32,018 nt of DNA from an uncultured Eubacterium sp. (GTDB lineage Bacteria > Bacillota > Clostridia > Lachnospirales > CAG-274), in contig UQRG01000005.1 of assembly GCA_900543365.1 (NCBI GenBank), positions 1-32,018 on the forward strand, read 5' to 3'. Every line of letters begins with the position of its first letter. Positions within the stretch are counted from its first letter, which is position 1. The notes beneath the pieces are model-generated. The model was given only the letters and a program-made list of their open reading frames with translations. It had not been told where the DNA came from and searched no databases. The translations under genes were made by a program, and so were the position numbers. Of the stretch, positions 24,918 to 32,018 are shown piece after piece.

Positions 24918-25538
24918 ATGACACAACAGAGAGAAAAAACTCGTAGTTTGGTGGAAATGGCACTTTTTATGGCTATTATTGTAGTATTATCAATTACGCC
25001 CTTAGGTTATATTCCACTTGGTTTTATGAATGCAACTACTGTTCACATTCCAGTTATTATTGCAGGCATAGTTTTAGGCTGGAAAAAAGGTGCTTTTTGT
25101 GGTTTTGTATTTGGTCTGACAAGTTTTATAAATGCAACATTTAGAAGTGCTAGTGTGTTGTCATTCCTTTTCACACCATTTAGACCTTTTGGTAATGGTT
25201 GGAGTCTTGTTATTGCCTTTGTGCCTAGAATATTAATTGGCGTTGTTGCCTTTTTTGTTTTTAAGGCTTTATTTAATATTACTAAGAAAAAGAGTATTTC
25301 TATGTTTTTAGCTGGTGTAGCTGGTTCAATGACAAATACTGTTTTAGTAATGGGTATGGCTTATTTGTTCTTTGCTGAGCCTTATGCTAATGCAACTAAT
25401 ATTACTGTTGAGGGTGTGTTAAAGGCTGTTGCAACTGTTATGGTTATAAATGGTGTACCAGAGGCTGTTATTGCTGGTATAATAGCATCTGCTGTGTGTG
25501 CTTCATTAATGGCGGCATTTAAAAATAGACTTAATTAA
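24918..25538 (+). CDS. panT: ECF transporter S component, probably for pantothenate
   Basis: The 206-aa membrane protein has about six hydrophobic segments. It begins with the charged-then-hydrophobic ALFMAIIVVLSITPLGYIPL pattern, followed by the IAGIVLGWKKGAFCGFVFGL motif seen in S components of energy-coupling factor transporters. These bind the vitamin and share an ECF ATPase module encoded elsewhere. The assignment to pantothenate rests on coaX, 17 bp downstream, since PanT-coaX pairing is common in Clostridia. AAGGAGG precedes the ATG. Confidence 0.85.
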   Translation: MTQQREKTRSLVEMALFMAIIVVLSITPLGYIPLGFMNATTVHIPVIIAGIVLGWKKGAFCGFVFGLTSFINATFRSASVLSFLFTPFRPFGNGWSLVIAFVPRILIGVVAFFVFKALFNITKKKSISMFLAGVAGSMTNTVLVMGMAYLFFAEPYANATNITVEGVLKAVATVMVINGVPEAVIAGIIASAVCASLMAAFKNRLN

Positions 25539-25555
25539 TTGTTGAGGAAATAAAT

Positions 25556-26326
25556 ATGATATTAGCAATAGATATTGGAAATACAAATATTGTAATTGGC
25601 TGTATTACTAATGGCAATGTTGATTTTATGGCTAGACTTTCTACTAACAGAATAAAAACAGAGGATGAGTATGGTGTTGAAATAATGAATGTACTTAAAC
25701 TTTACAATGTTGATAGAAGAAAGTTTGAAGGTGGTATTATATCATCAGTTGTACCACCTGTACTTACTGTTATTAAATTGGCTGTTAAAAAAGTAATTGG
25801 TCTCGAACCTTTAGTAGTTGGACCTGGAATTAAAACAGGTCTTAATATACTTATGGACGACCCTGGTACTGTTGGTAGTGATAGAATTGTTAGTGCTGTA
25901 GCTGCTCTTACTATGTACAAGCCACCTATATTAATTGTGGATATGGGTACGGCTACAACTATTGATACTGTTGATGCAAAGGGTAATTATATAGGTGGTT
26001 GTATTATGCCTGGTGTAGGTATAAGTTTACAGGCTCTTTCATCAAGAACTGCCCAGTTGCCAGCTATTAGCTTTGAAAAGCCTAAAAAAGCTATTGGTAA
26101 AAATACTATCGATTGTATGAAAAGTGGTGTAGTCTTTGGCACTGCAGGTATGATTGATGGCTGTGTTGAAAGAATAGAAAATGAACTTGGTCAAAAGTGT
26201 AAGGTTGTTATTACTGGTGGCTTAGGTAAAAATTTTGCAGAAATATGTAAGGGTGATTATGTTTATGATGAAAAACTTCTGCTTAAGGGTTTGTCTATAA
26301 TTTATAATAAAAATAAGGTTAAATAA
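25556..26326 (+). CDS. coaX: Type III pantothenate kinase
   Basis: CoaX phosphorylates pantothenate, the first step of CoA synthesis; the type III enzyme is not inhibited by CoA. The P-loop-like DIGNTN is at residues 6-11. GTVGSDRIV and the DMGTATTID phosphate motif follow, and GGCIMPGVGISLQAL completes the set. The length, 256 aa, is typical. It is translated from a GAGGAAAT site right after panT, so uptake and first use of pantothenate are coupled. Confidence 0.97.
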   Translation: MILAIDIGNTNIVIGCITNGNVDFMARLSTNRIKTEDEYGVEIMNVLKLYNVDRRKFEGGIISSVVPPVLTVIKLAVKKVIGLEPLVVGPGIKTGLNILMDDPGTVGSDRIVSAVAALTMYKPPILIVDMGTATTIDTVDAKGNYIGGCIMPGVGISLQALSSRTAQLPAISFEKPKKAIGKNTIDCMKSGVVFGTAGMIDGCVERIENELGQKCKVVITGGLGKNFAEICKGDYVYDEKLLLKGLSIIYNKNKVK

Positions 26327-26347
26327 TATTTTGCTTGGAGGCATATT

Positions 26348-26695
26348 ATGGATGTTTTAAATGAGGCTGTAGGTCTTGCTGATGAAATAGCTAATGTAAT
26401 TAAAAATAGTCAGATTTATAAAGATTATCACAAGTCATTTGATAAAATTAAAAACGAGGCTGAAATTATGGAAAAAATAAAACAGCTTAAAATAAAACAT
26501 TTGAACTATGCTAATGAAAGATTAAATGGTATTGAGGATTTTAACAAGGAAAAATATATTTCTCAAGAATTTTATAAAGTTATGTTAAACAAAGATGTTA
26601 GAATTTATTTTACAAATGAAGCTAAGCTTATTAAGCTAATTACAGATGTTTATTCAAGAGTAGCTGAAAATTGCTCTTTAAATGTATTTATGTAG
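26348..26695 (+). CDS. YlbF-family regulator
   Basis: A 115-aa all-alpha protein of the YlbF/YmcA family (former DUF964), with the typical VLNEAVGLADEIANVIKNSQIYKDY N-terminal helix in part, and charged helices after it. In B. subtilis YlbF acts in the Y-complex that supports mRNA processing by RNase Y and affects competence and sporulation. Whether that role holds here is unknown. It begins 21 bp after coaX with a TTGGAGGCAT site and is probably in the same operon. Confidence 0.85.
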   Translation: MDVLNEAVGLADEIANVIKNSQIYKDYHKSFDKIKNEAEIMEKIKQLKIKHLNYANERLNGIEDFNKEKYISQEFYKVMLNKDVRIYFTNEAKLIKLITDVYSRVAENCSLNVFM

Positions 26696-26703
26696 GAGAA
26701 CTT

Positions 26704-27408
26704 ATGGAAGGTTATATTAAATCTGGCAGTGCTAATATATATTATGCTATTTATGGTGAAGAAAACATAGAACCTTTAGTTCTTCTTCACGGGAATGGCG
26801 AAAGTGGTCAGCATTTTAAAAAAATTGTACCACTTCTTGCTGATAAGTATAAGGTAGTTACTATTGACAGCAGAGGTCACGGTAAGTCTGATTTTGGTGG
26901 AAATCAACTATCTCTTGGCACTATGGCTGTAGATTTGGTAAATGTTATTGAAGAACTTAAACTTGGTAAGGTTAATATTGTAGGGTTTAGCGATGGTGCA
27001 AATATTGCTATGCTTACAGCTATAAAAAATAGTGATATTGTTAAAAAAGCTATTTTTGTTGGTGGCAATTATAATTTTTGGGGGTTAAAGCCTTTTACCG
27101 GTCTTTTAATTGCCATTGGTTATTTTTTCAGTGTGGCTGGTGCTTTCTTTGATTCAAGAAATAAGTTTAATAAAGAATATTTTTCTCTTATGCTTAAAGA
27201 ACCAGCTCTTAAAAAAAATACTCTTAAGTATATAAAAGCACCAATTCTTGTTGTAAATGGTAACAAAGATATGATTAAAATAAGCCACGCTAAGACTATG
27301 GCTGACACTATTCCTAATGGCAAATTAAAAATTGTAAATGGTGACCATTTTTGGATATATAGAAATCCTCAAGAGGCATCTAGCATTATCAAAGAGTTTA
27401 TAGGTTAA
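26704..27408 (+). CDS. Alpha/beta hydrolase
   Basis: The 234-aa protein has the alpha/beta-hydrolase fold: LVLLHGNGESG oxyanion loop near residues 31-41, TIDSRGHGKSD, the nucleophile serine in VGFSDGANIAML (GxSxG), an aspartate in VVNGNKDMIK, and a histidine in NGDHFWIY. The catalytic triad is therefore intact. The substrate is not predictable. The ATG at 26704 is preferred over the frame opening at 26671, which lies in ylbF; the site AGGAGAACTT is just upstream. It is followed by a terminator, so it ends the panT operon. Confidence 0.9.
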   Translation: MEGYIKSGSANIYYAIYGEENIEPLVLLHGNGESGQHFKKIVPLLADKYKVVTIDSRGHGKSDFGGNQLSLGTMAVDLVNVIEELKLGKVNIVGFSDGANIAMLTAIKNSDIVKKAIFVGGNYNFWGLKPFTGLLIAIGYFFSVAGAFFDSRNKFNKEYFSLMLKEPALKKNTLKYIKAPILVVNGNKDMIKISHAKTMADTIPNGKLKIVNGDHFWIYRNPQEASSIIKEFIG

Positions 27409-27415
27409 TATTATA

Positions 27416-27449
27416 AAAAATCGGTACAGTAATATGTGCCGTTTTTTTT
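27416..27449 (+). terminator. Terminator after the hydrolase gene
   Basis: CGGTACA (27422-27428) pairs with TGTGCCG (27435-27441, one G-T pair), flanked by A and T runs; the T-run is 27442-27449. Confidence 0.8.
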
Positions 27450-27469
27450 GTAAAAAATAGTTGTAACTA

Positions 27470-27526
27470 CTGACATCACAACCATAGTATGGTAATATAT
27501 TGTTGTAACAAATAATATTACAACAA
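27470..27526 (+). promoter_or_regulatory. Promoter with overlapping palindromic operator
   Basis: CTGACA (27470-27475), 17 bp, TAATAT (27493-27498). The predicted start lies inside a perfect interrupted palindrome: TTGTTGTAA (27500-27508), 9 bp, TTACAACAA (27518-27526). Its position over the start suggests a repressor site. It is not the BlaI type, since its half-sites point the other way. Confidence 0.65.
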
Positions 27527-27540
27527 AAGGAGATATTATT

Positions 27541-27933
27541 ATGAACAAAATTGTAGAAGAACTTAAAAAGACTAATGTATTTTATGTAGCAACTGTTAAT
27601 GGTGACCAGCCGAGAGTTCGCCCTTTTTCAAGTGTAACTGAAATTGATGGTGCAGTTTATATTTGTACTAACAATACTAAGGACTGCTATGTTCAATTAA
27701 TAGCTAATCCTAATGTTGAAATATGTGGTATGAATGGCGATGGTTCTTGGATTAGAGTTACTGGTAAGGCTGTAAGAGATGACAGAGATGAGGCGAGAAA
27801 GGCTATGTTAGATGACCCAACAGGTCCTAGCAATTTATATACTTTAGGTGATGGTATTTTTGAGGTATTTCGTATTGATGATGCTGTTTGCACTAAGTAT
27901 TCATTTACAGAAGAACCAGTTGTTATTAAGTAA
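27541..27933 (+). CDS. FMN-binding split-barrel (pyridoxamine 5'-phosphate oxidase-like) protein
   Basis: A 130-aa protein of the pyridoxamine 5'-phosphate oxidase-like split-barrel superfamily. NVFYVATVNGDQPRVRPFSSV is the opening strand pair, and later NTKDCYVQLIANPNVEICG and GKAVRDDRDEARKAML are characteristic. These proteins usually bind FMN and reduce diverse substrates; true PdxH is larger. The substrate is unknown. AAAGGAGA precedes the ATG. A second split-barrel gene with a ferredoxin tail follows after 16 bp. Confidence 0.9.
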   Translation: MNKIVEELKKTNVFYVATVNGDQPRVRPFSSVTEIDGAVYICTNNTKDCYVQLIANPNVEICGMNGDGSWIRVTGKAVRDDRDEARKAMLDDPTGPSNLYTLGDGIFEVFRIDDAVCTKYSFTEEPVVIK

Positions 27934-27949
27934 TTAATGAGGTGAAATT

Positions 27950-28570
27950 ATGAGAGCTGAGGAAATACTTTTAACTTTGCAAAAAGATATTCATACTGTA
28001 ATTATGGCAACAAATGATGATAATAATAATCCAGTTACTTGTGCTATTGATATTATGCTTTATGAAAATAATAAGCTGTATTTCCTTACAGCTCGCGGAA
28101 AAGCCTTTTATAACCGTTTAATGAAAAATAAATTTGTTGCATTAACTGGTTTAAAGGGTGAAAGCACAATGAATTCTGTTACTATTAGTTTGCAGGGAAA
28201 AGTAAAAAATATTGGAAGCAATAAATTAGATAAAATATTTATAATGAATCCATATATGGCAGAAATTTATTCTAGTGAAAAATCTAGAAATGTTTTGGAA
28301 GTTTTTGAAATATATGACTTTACTGGTGAATATTTTGATTTGAGCCAAAAGCCAATTTATCGTGAAAGTTTTGCCGTAGATAATGATATTATATTTTTAA
28401 ATGGTTATTTCATAACAGATAAATGTGTTGGCTGTAGTGTTTGCTGTGATAGTTGTCCTCAAAATTGTATTGACTTTTCTCGTATACCTTTTGTTATTAA
28501 ACAGGAACATTGTCTTCATTGTGGAAAATGTGCAGAGGTTTGTCCTTATAATGCCGTGAAAAGAAAATAA
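27950..28570 (+). CDS. Split-barrel flavoprotein fused to a 2[4Fe-4S] ferredoxin domain
   Basis: The N-terminal 140 residues resemble the split-barrel FMN-binding domain (EILLTLQKDIHTVIMATNDD, then a LTARGKAFYNRLM strand). The C-terminal 50 residues hold two 4Fe-4S motifs: CVGCSVCCDSCPQNC and CLHCGKCAEVCP. The combination would let ferredoxin-borne electrons reach a flavin directly. It starts 16 bp after the simpler split-barrel gene, with GAGGTGA upstream, so both probably work together and share the palindrome-controlled promoter. Its substrate is unknown. Confidence 0.88.
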   Translation: MRAEEILLTLQKDIHTVIMATNDDNNNPVTCAIDIMLYENNKLYFLTARGKAFYNRLMKNKFVALTGLKGESTMNSVTISLQGKVKNIGSNKLDKIFIMNPYMAEIYSSEKSRNVLEVFEIYDFTGEYFDLSQKPIYRESFAVDNDIIFLNGYFITDKCVGCSVCCDSCPQNCIDFSRIPFVIKQEHCLHCGKCAEVCPYNAVKRK

Positions 28571-28585
28571 GTAATCTTTTTTATG

Positions 28586-28615
28586 CCTTTTGACTAAATG
28601 TTGAAAGGTTTTTTT
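28586..28615 (+). terminator. Terminator after the flavoprotein-ferredoxin gene
   Basis: CCTTTTGAC (28586-28594) pairs with GTTGAAAGG (28600-28608, two G-T pairs), followed by seven Ts. Confidence 0.7.
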
Positions 28616-28629
28616 GTGCAAAAAAACAC

Positions 28630-28680
28630 TTGACAATTCAATATTACAAGTGTAATATATAGTATACTACAGCTGTAATA
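28630..28680 (+). promoter_or_regulatory. Beta-lactamase promoter with two BlaI-type operators
   Basis: TTGACA (28630-28635), 17 bp, TAATAT (28653-28658). Operator 1, ATATTACAAGTGTAATAT (28641-28658), is a near-perfect palindrome covering the spacer and the -10. Operator 2, TACTACAGCTGTAATA (28665-28680), lies at the start site. Both fit the TACA-NN-TGTA core of BlaI/MecI operators. Confidence 0.85.
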
Positions 28681-28701
28681 TTAAATTTTAGGAGTGATTT
28701 T

Positions 28702-29523
28702 ATGAAAAAATTAATTAGTATTTTATTGTGTTCAGTTTTTGCTTTTTTACTTTTTGGGTGTACTGAAAAAGGCATAGAACCTAATTCTGAAAGTGTTGAT
28801 TACAGTAGCGAGTTTAGTGGTATTAATGGTTGTGCTGTGTTTTATAATTATAATGAAAAGAAATACAGTTTTTACAATGAACAACAATGTAACACTAGAT
28901 ATTCACCTTGCTCAACATTTAAAATAATATCAGTACTTGAAGGTTTAAAGAACAATGTTGTTACATCGGAAAGTTCAACTATGAATTACAATGGTTCCAA
29001 ATATTATTTTGATACTTGGAACAAAAATCTTAATTTAAAAGAGGCTTTTCAGACATCATGTGTATGGTATTTTAGGCAGGTTAATGATGGCATAGGTCAA
29101 GATAATATGAAAAAAGCTTTAAACGAATTAAATTATGGGAATTGTGATGTTAGTCAATGGCAAGGAAGTGGTATGAATGATACACCAGATACAAATGGTT
29201 TTTGGTTAGGGTCTTCATTGGAAATATCTCCTGTTGAAATGGTGAATGTTATTGCTGATATTTTTGAAGGAAAAACCGACTATAATCAAGAGTATATAGA
29301 TATATTAAAAGATGTTATGAAAAGTGATGTAGAAGGTGTATATGGTAAAACTGGTACAGGTAGAGATAATACAGCTTGGTATACAGGTTTTTATGAAAAT
29401 GAAAATGGCAAAATATATTTTGCAGTTCATCTTGATAATAAGACAGGTAAGAGTATAACTAGTGCCGATGCAAAGGATATAGTAAATAAAATAATTAATA
29501 ACAAATATAAACAAGAATATTGA
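28702..29523 (+). CDS. bla: Class D (OXA-type) beta-lactamase, lipoprotein
   Basis: A 273-aa serine beta-lactamase with a signal peptide ending in the lipobox LFGC (C20), so probably membrane-anchored on the outside. The active-site set is complete: S71-TF-K74 (SxxK), S119-C-V121 (SxV), Y145-G-N147 (YGN), K216-T-G (KTG), plus the class D WxxSxxxIS pattern (FWLGSSLEIS). It hydrolyses beta-lactams by acyl-enzyme formation; the spectrum cannot be told. Class D enzymes of this type are known in Clostridia. It is the first gene of a bla-blaI-blaR1 cluster, with its own BlaI-controlled promoter. Its domain is clearly related to the sensor domain of the nearby blaR1. Confidence 0.93.
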   Translation: MKKLISILLCSVFAFLLFGCTEKGIEPNSESVDYSSEFSGINGCAVFYNYNEKKYSFYNEQQCNTRYSPCSTFKIISVLEGLKNNVVTSESSTMNYNGSKYYFDTWNKNLNLKEAFQTSCVWYFRQVNDGIGQDNMKKALNELNYGNCDVSQWQGSGMNDTPDTNGFWLGSSLEISPVEMVNVIADIFEGKTDYNQEYIDILKDVMKSDVEGVYGKTGTGRDNTAWYTGFYENENGKIYFAVHLDNKTGKSITSADAKDIVNKIINNKYKQEY

Positions 29524-29566
29524 CAGTATATTTTTTCAGTTGTATAATATATTACAAATGTAATAT
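29520..29566 (+). promoter_or_regulatory. blaI-blaR1 promoter with BlaI-type operator
   Basis: A full consensus promoter: TTGACA (29520-29525, overlapping the bla stop codon), 17 bp, TATAAT (29543-29548). Immediately downstream lies the palindrome ATATTACAAATGTAATAT (29549-29566), almost the same as operator 1, so the repressor should control its own synthesis. Confidence 0.88.
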
Positions 29567-29580
29567 AAGGTGGTGTTATT

Positions 29581-29949
29581 ATGAATAATTTGCCACAAAT
29601 TTCTGAGGCAGAATATGAAGTAATGAAAGTAATATGGAATAAATATCCTATAAGTACAAATGAAATTGTTGAAGAAATTACAAAGTCTAAGGAGTGGAAT
29701 GTTCGTACAGTTCATACTCTTATAGCTAGGCTTGATAAAAAAGGTGCAATTAGTCATAAAAAAGATGGTAGAATATATATATATTCTCCTGTTGTTAATA
29801 AAAAGGATTATTTAAAATATGAAAGTAAGTCTTTTTTAAATAAATTTTATAACGGTGCTGTTAATAAACTGGTTATGAATTTTATTGAAAATGATATGCT
29901 TTCATCAGCAGAAATAGATGAACTTAAGAAAATTTTAGGTGATAAATAG
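29581..29949 (+). CDS. blaI: BlaI/MecI-family repressor
   Basis: A 122-aa winged-helix repressor (PQISEAEYEVMKVIWNKYPI and the recognition region NVRTVHTLIARLDKKGAI). It should bind the three TACA-NN-TGTA palindromes as a dimer. The residues N100-F101 (VMNFIEN) coincide with the N101-F102 bond at which BlaI and MecI of Staphylococcus are cut on induction, so the cleavage site appears intact. GGTGGTG precedes the ATG. blaR1 begins one base after its stop. Confidence 0.93.
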   Translation: MNNLPQISEAEYEVMKVIWNKYPISTNEIVEEITKSKEWNVRTVHTLIARLDKKGAISHKKDGRIYIYSPVVNKKDYLKYESKSFLNKFYNGAVNKLVMNFIENDMLSSAEIDELKKILGDK

Positions 29950-29950
29950 T

Positions 29951-31599
29951 ATGTTTATATATCATTTTTTTATAGGAAATATATTTATTTCTATTGCTAT
30001 TGTTATTAGTATTTTATTTAAAAATATTTTTGAGAATAAATTAAGTGCAAAGTTTAATTGTGTTTTTTGGTTGCCGATTATTATTTTAATGTTTATACCC
30101 TTTGTTCCCAGTATTAATGTTGTTATAGTAGATAGTCCAAATATAAACAGTGCAGTTCAAAATAAAGTATTAACTAATATTAGTAATTATGGTGCTGAAA
30201 ATGATTTGTTTGTTTCTGTGTATAGCAATAATTTTTGGCTTTATATTTATATAATAGGTGTTGTTTTGAGTTTTATTTTTGGTTTAATTGGTATATTTAG
30301 ATTAAAAACAATGGCTAAAATAAAAAGAGAAAGTTATATATTTGAGTATTTATGTCATACTGTTAATGTTAAAGCTGGTTTATATGTTAGTAAATGTGTA
30401 GTTACACCTATGTCATATGGTATTTTTAAACCGGTTGTTATACTTCCAATGGTTGATTATAATAATCAAAAGTTTAAACATATTATATTACACGAACTTA
30501 TACATCATAAGCATAAAGATATAATTATTAATTATGTTTTATGTTTAGTTACTATTCTTTATTGGTTTAATCCTTTTATATATATTATGGTTAATAAAAT
30601 AAGGCTTGATATGGAAATATATTGCGACAATAGTGCTATTAAATATATTGGTAGCAATATTGAATATGGTAAAACTCTTTTATGCCTTGCAGAAAAAAGT
30701 CCACAACCTATAATAGCAAATTATATGTCTGGAAGTAAAAATAATTTAAAGAAAAGGATTATTAGAATAGCAATGTTTGATAGAAAAACCTCTAAATTTA
30801 TTAGTAAAAGTGTATTTATGTTTATATTAGGGATTTCTATTGTTTTTTCTGTTTTTGTTAATTCTTATGGCTATACAATTTCTGATAATTCACCTAATAT
30901 TGCTGGTTATAGTGTTGACTTAAGTAAATATTATGGTGATAATAATGGTTGTTTTGTTTTATATAATATAGAAGATAATGCTTATACTATATATAATAAA
31001 ACTATGTCAGTTAAGAGAGTAGCTCCAAACTCTACTTATAAGATAGCTATTGCTTTAAATGGTCTTGAAAAAGGTATTATAACACCTGAAAATAATGTAA
31101 TAAAGTGGAATGGTGAAAATAATTATTTTGAACAGTGGAATAAGGACCAAAATCTGAATACAGCTATGAAAGATAGTGTTAATTGGTATTTTAAAAATAT
31201 TGATAGTCATTTTTCTAAAAGAGAAATAAAAGAATTTTTAAATACTGTAAAATATGGCAATAGTTTTGTAGGCTATGATAAGGAAAATTATTGGCTTGAA
31301 AATACATTAAAAATTTCAACTGTTGAACAGGTTGAGTTTTTAATGTATACACTAATAAATTTGGTTTTAATGACGAAAATATAAAAGCTGTTATTAATTC
31401 AATAAAGTTAGGTGATAATTATTATGGAAAAACCGGAACTGGAATGGTAGATGGTAAAGTTGTAAGTGGTTGGTTTGAAGGTATAATAATTAAAAATGGT
31501 AAAACTTATGTGTTTGCCTCTAGAATAGATGGCAATGATAATGCAACTGGTGCTAAAGCTAAGAATATAACTGAAAATATTTTAAGTGAATATTTGTAA
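29951..31599 (+). pseudogene. blaR1: BlaR1-type beta-lactam sensor, frameshifted near the 3' end
   Basis: From the ATG at 29951 (AGGTGAT upstream) 477 codons are open. They encode N-terminal membrane helices, an M56 metalloprotease (HELIH at 181-185, EIYCDNSA following) and a penicillin-binding sensor with S361-TY-K364, S409-V-N411 and Y435-G-N. The frame then stops at 31384 with unrelated residues. The missing end continues in another frame: NKFGFNDENIKAV, then GDNYYGKTGTG and onward to a TAA at 31597-31599. The shift lies at about 31342-31356 and needs a loss of 1, 4, 7 or 10 bases, or a gain of 2. Without KTG the sensor should bind beta-lactams poorly. It could be a true mutation or a sequencing error. 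Confidence 0.88.
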
Positions 31600-31601
31600 T
31601 T

Positions 31602-31643
31602 AAAATGCCTATTTATAACTTTTTGTTTGAATGGGCATTTTTT
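31602..31643 (+). terminator. Terminator of the bla operon
   Basis: AAAATGCCTATT (31602-31613) pairs with AATGGGCATTTT (31630-31641, one G-T pair), followed by Ts. Located right after the restored blaR1 stop, which supports the longer reading of blaR1. Confidence 0.8.
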
Positions 31644-31655
31644 GTGTACTATATG

Positions 31656-31684
31656 TTGAAAATAGAATAGGGGAGTGGTATAAT
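31656..31684 (+). promoter_or_regulatory. Promoter of the acetyltransferase gene
   Basis: TTGAAA (31656-31661), 17 bp, TATAAT (31679-31684); leader of about 60 bases. Confidence 0.7.
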
Positions 31685-31752
31685 TGTGCGTGGTAAATTT
31701 AATGTATATAAAAACTCTGTTATTTTATAATCTTTAATTTAAGGAGGATAAT

Positions 31753-32018
31753 ATGAATGATAATATAATAATAAGAAAATATGAGCCAAAGGATATTGAG
31801 TCAATGGTGCATATATGGAATGAAGTTGTTGAGGAAGGTGTTGCTTTTCCTCAAGAAGAATTTTTAACAAATGAAAGTGGTGCAGATTTTTTTGCTGAGC
31901 AAAGCTATTGTGGTGTTGCAGAGGATATATATACAGGTGTTGTTTTAGGTTTATACATACTTCACCCTAATAATATTGGCAGATGTGGTCATATATGTAA
32001 TGCTAGTTATGCTGTAGC
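31753..32018 (+). CDS. GNAT-family N-acetyltransferase, 3' part cut by window edge
   Basis: Eighty-eight codons are visible from the ATG at 31753, with AAGGAGG 5-11 bases upstream. The N-terminus IIIRKYEPKDIESMVHIWNE is the usual opening of GNAT acetyltransferases. The central strand GVVLGLYILHPN and the GHICNASYAV segment, which starts the acetyl-CoA region, follow before the edge. GNAT enzymes move an acetyl group from acetyl-CoA to an amine. The substrate cannot be judged from this part. Confidence 0.85.
   Translation, partial: MNDNIIIRKYEPKDIESMVHIWNEVVEEGVAFPQEEFLTNESGADFFAEQSYCGVAEDIYTGVVLGLYILHPNNIGRCGHICNASYAV

Noticed and set aside
27500..27526. Fourth BlaI operator
   Set aside because: The half-sites read TGTAA ... 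TTACA, the reverse order of the TTACA-NN-TGTAA core, and are 9 bp apart.
29951..31384. BlaR1 as an intact 477-aa protein
   Set aside because: The last ten residues are unrelated to the family, and the missing KTG segment continues in another frame up to the terminator.

Overview
The window looks like chromosome from a low-GC, spore-forming anaerobic member of the Clostridia, plausibly Lachnospiraceae-like. The evidence is strong AT bias, AGGAGG-type ribosome binding sites throughout, a SpoIIE sporulation phosphatase behind a Spo0A-type promoter, an ECF-type pantothenate transporter beside a type III pantothenate kinase, a YlbF-family protein, a tRNA gene without encoded CCA, and a class D beta-lactamase with BlaI/BlaR1. 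This placement is inference. There is no rRNA, CRISPR array, transposase or phage gene in the window.

Layout. 1-3098 (minus): folate operon folC, an HD-domain protein, folP, and a folB-folK fusion cut by the left edge. 3122-4667 (plus): a flavodoxin-like reductase and a membrane-anchored protein with DnaJ-like CxxCxGxG motifs. 4695-4914: a bidirectional terminator and a 6S RNA gene on the minus strand. 5080-12905: pyrimidine operon pyrB-pyrC-pyrF-carA-carB, preceded by two promoters, a short leader-peptide ORF and an intrinsic terminator whose 5' arm contains the leader stop codon. This matches the logic of enterobacterial pyrBI attenuation and not the usual Firmicutes PyrR system. 12897-13855 (minus): a small gene remnant and an RluA-type pseudouridine synthase. 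13949-15846 (plus): a short form of spoIIE with a 0A box and 21-bp promoter spacing. 15854-17940 (minus): hpt, tilS and tRNA-Ser(GCU), convergent on spoIIE. 18018-19444 (minus): dapF and a PAP2 phosphatase. 19596-20005: a cold-shock gene. 20014-24756 (minus): a decayed gene, an FAD oxidoreductase, a GtrA-like flippase and a large GT-C-like membrane protein. 24800-27449 (plus): panT, coaX, a ylbF-like gene and an alpha/beta hydrolase. 27470-28615 (plus): two split-barrel flavoproteins, the second with a ferredoxin tail. 28630-31643 (plus): a BlaI-regulated class D beta-lactamase operon in which blaR1 carries a frameshift. 31656-32018: the start of a GNAT acetyltransferase, cut by the right edge.

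How the genes work together. Most blocks are core metabolism: folate, UMP synthesis from carbamoyl phosphate to dihydroorotate plus the final OMP decarboxylation (pyrD, pyrK and pyrE are absent here), purine salvage, lysine/peptidoglycan precursor, and CoA. The less ordinary parts are the pyr leader, the HD protein embedded in the folate operon, the shortened SpoIIE, the surface-glycan-like membrane cluster, and the beta-lactamase operon. The last has three BlaI-type palindromes, an intact repressor cleavage site, and a sensor whose KTG motif lies in a different reading frame. Nothing in the window amounts to a clear new multi-gene defence or mobile system. The strongest candidate for undescribed biology is the pyr leader attenuator.
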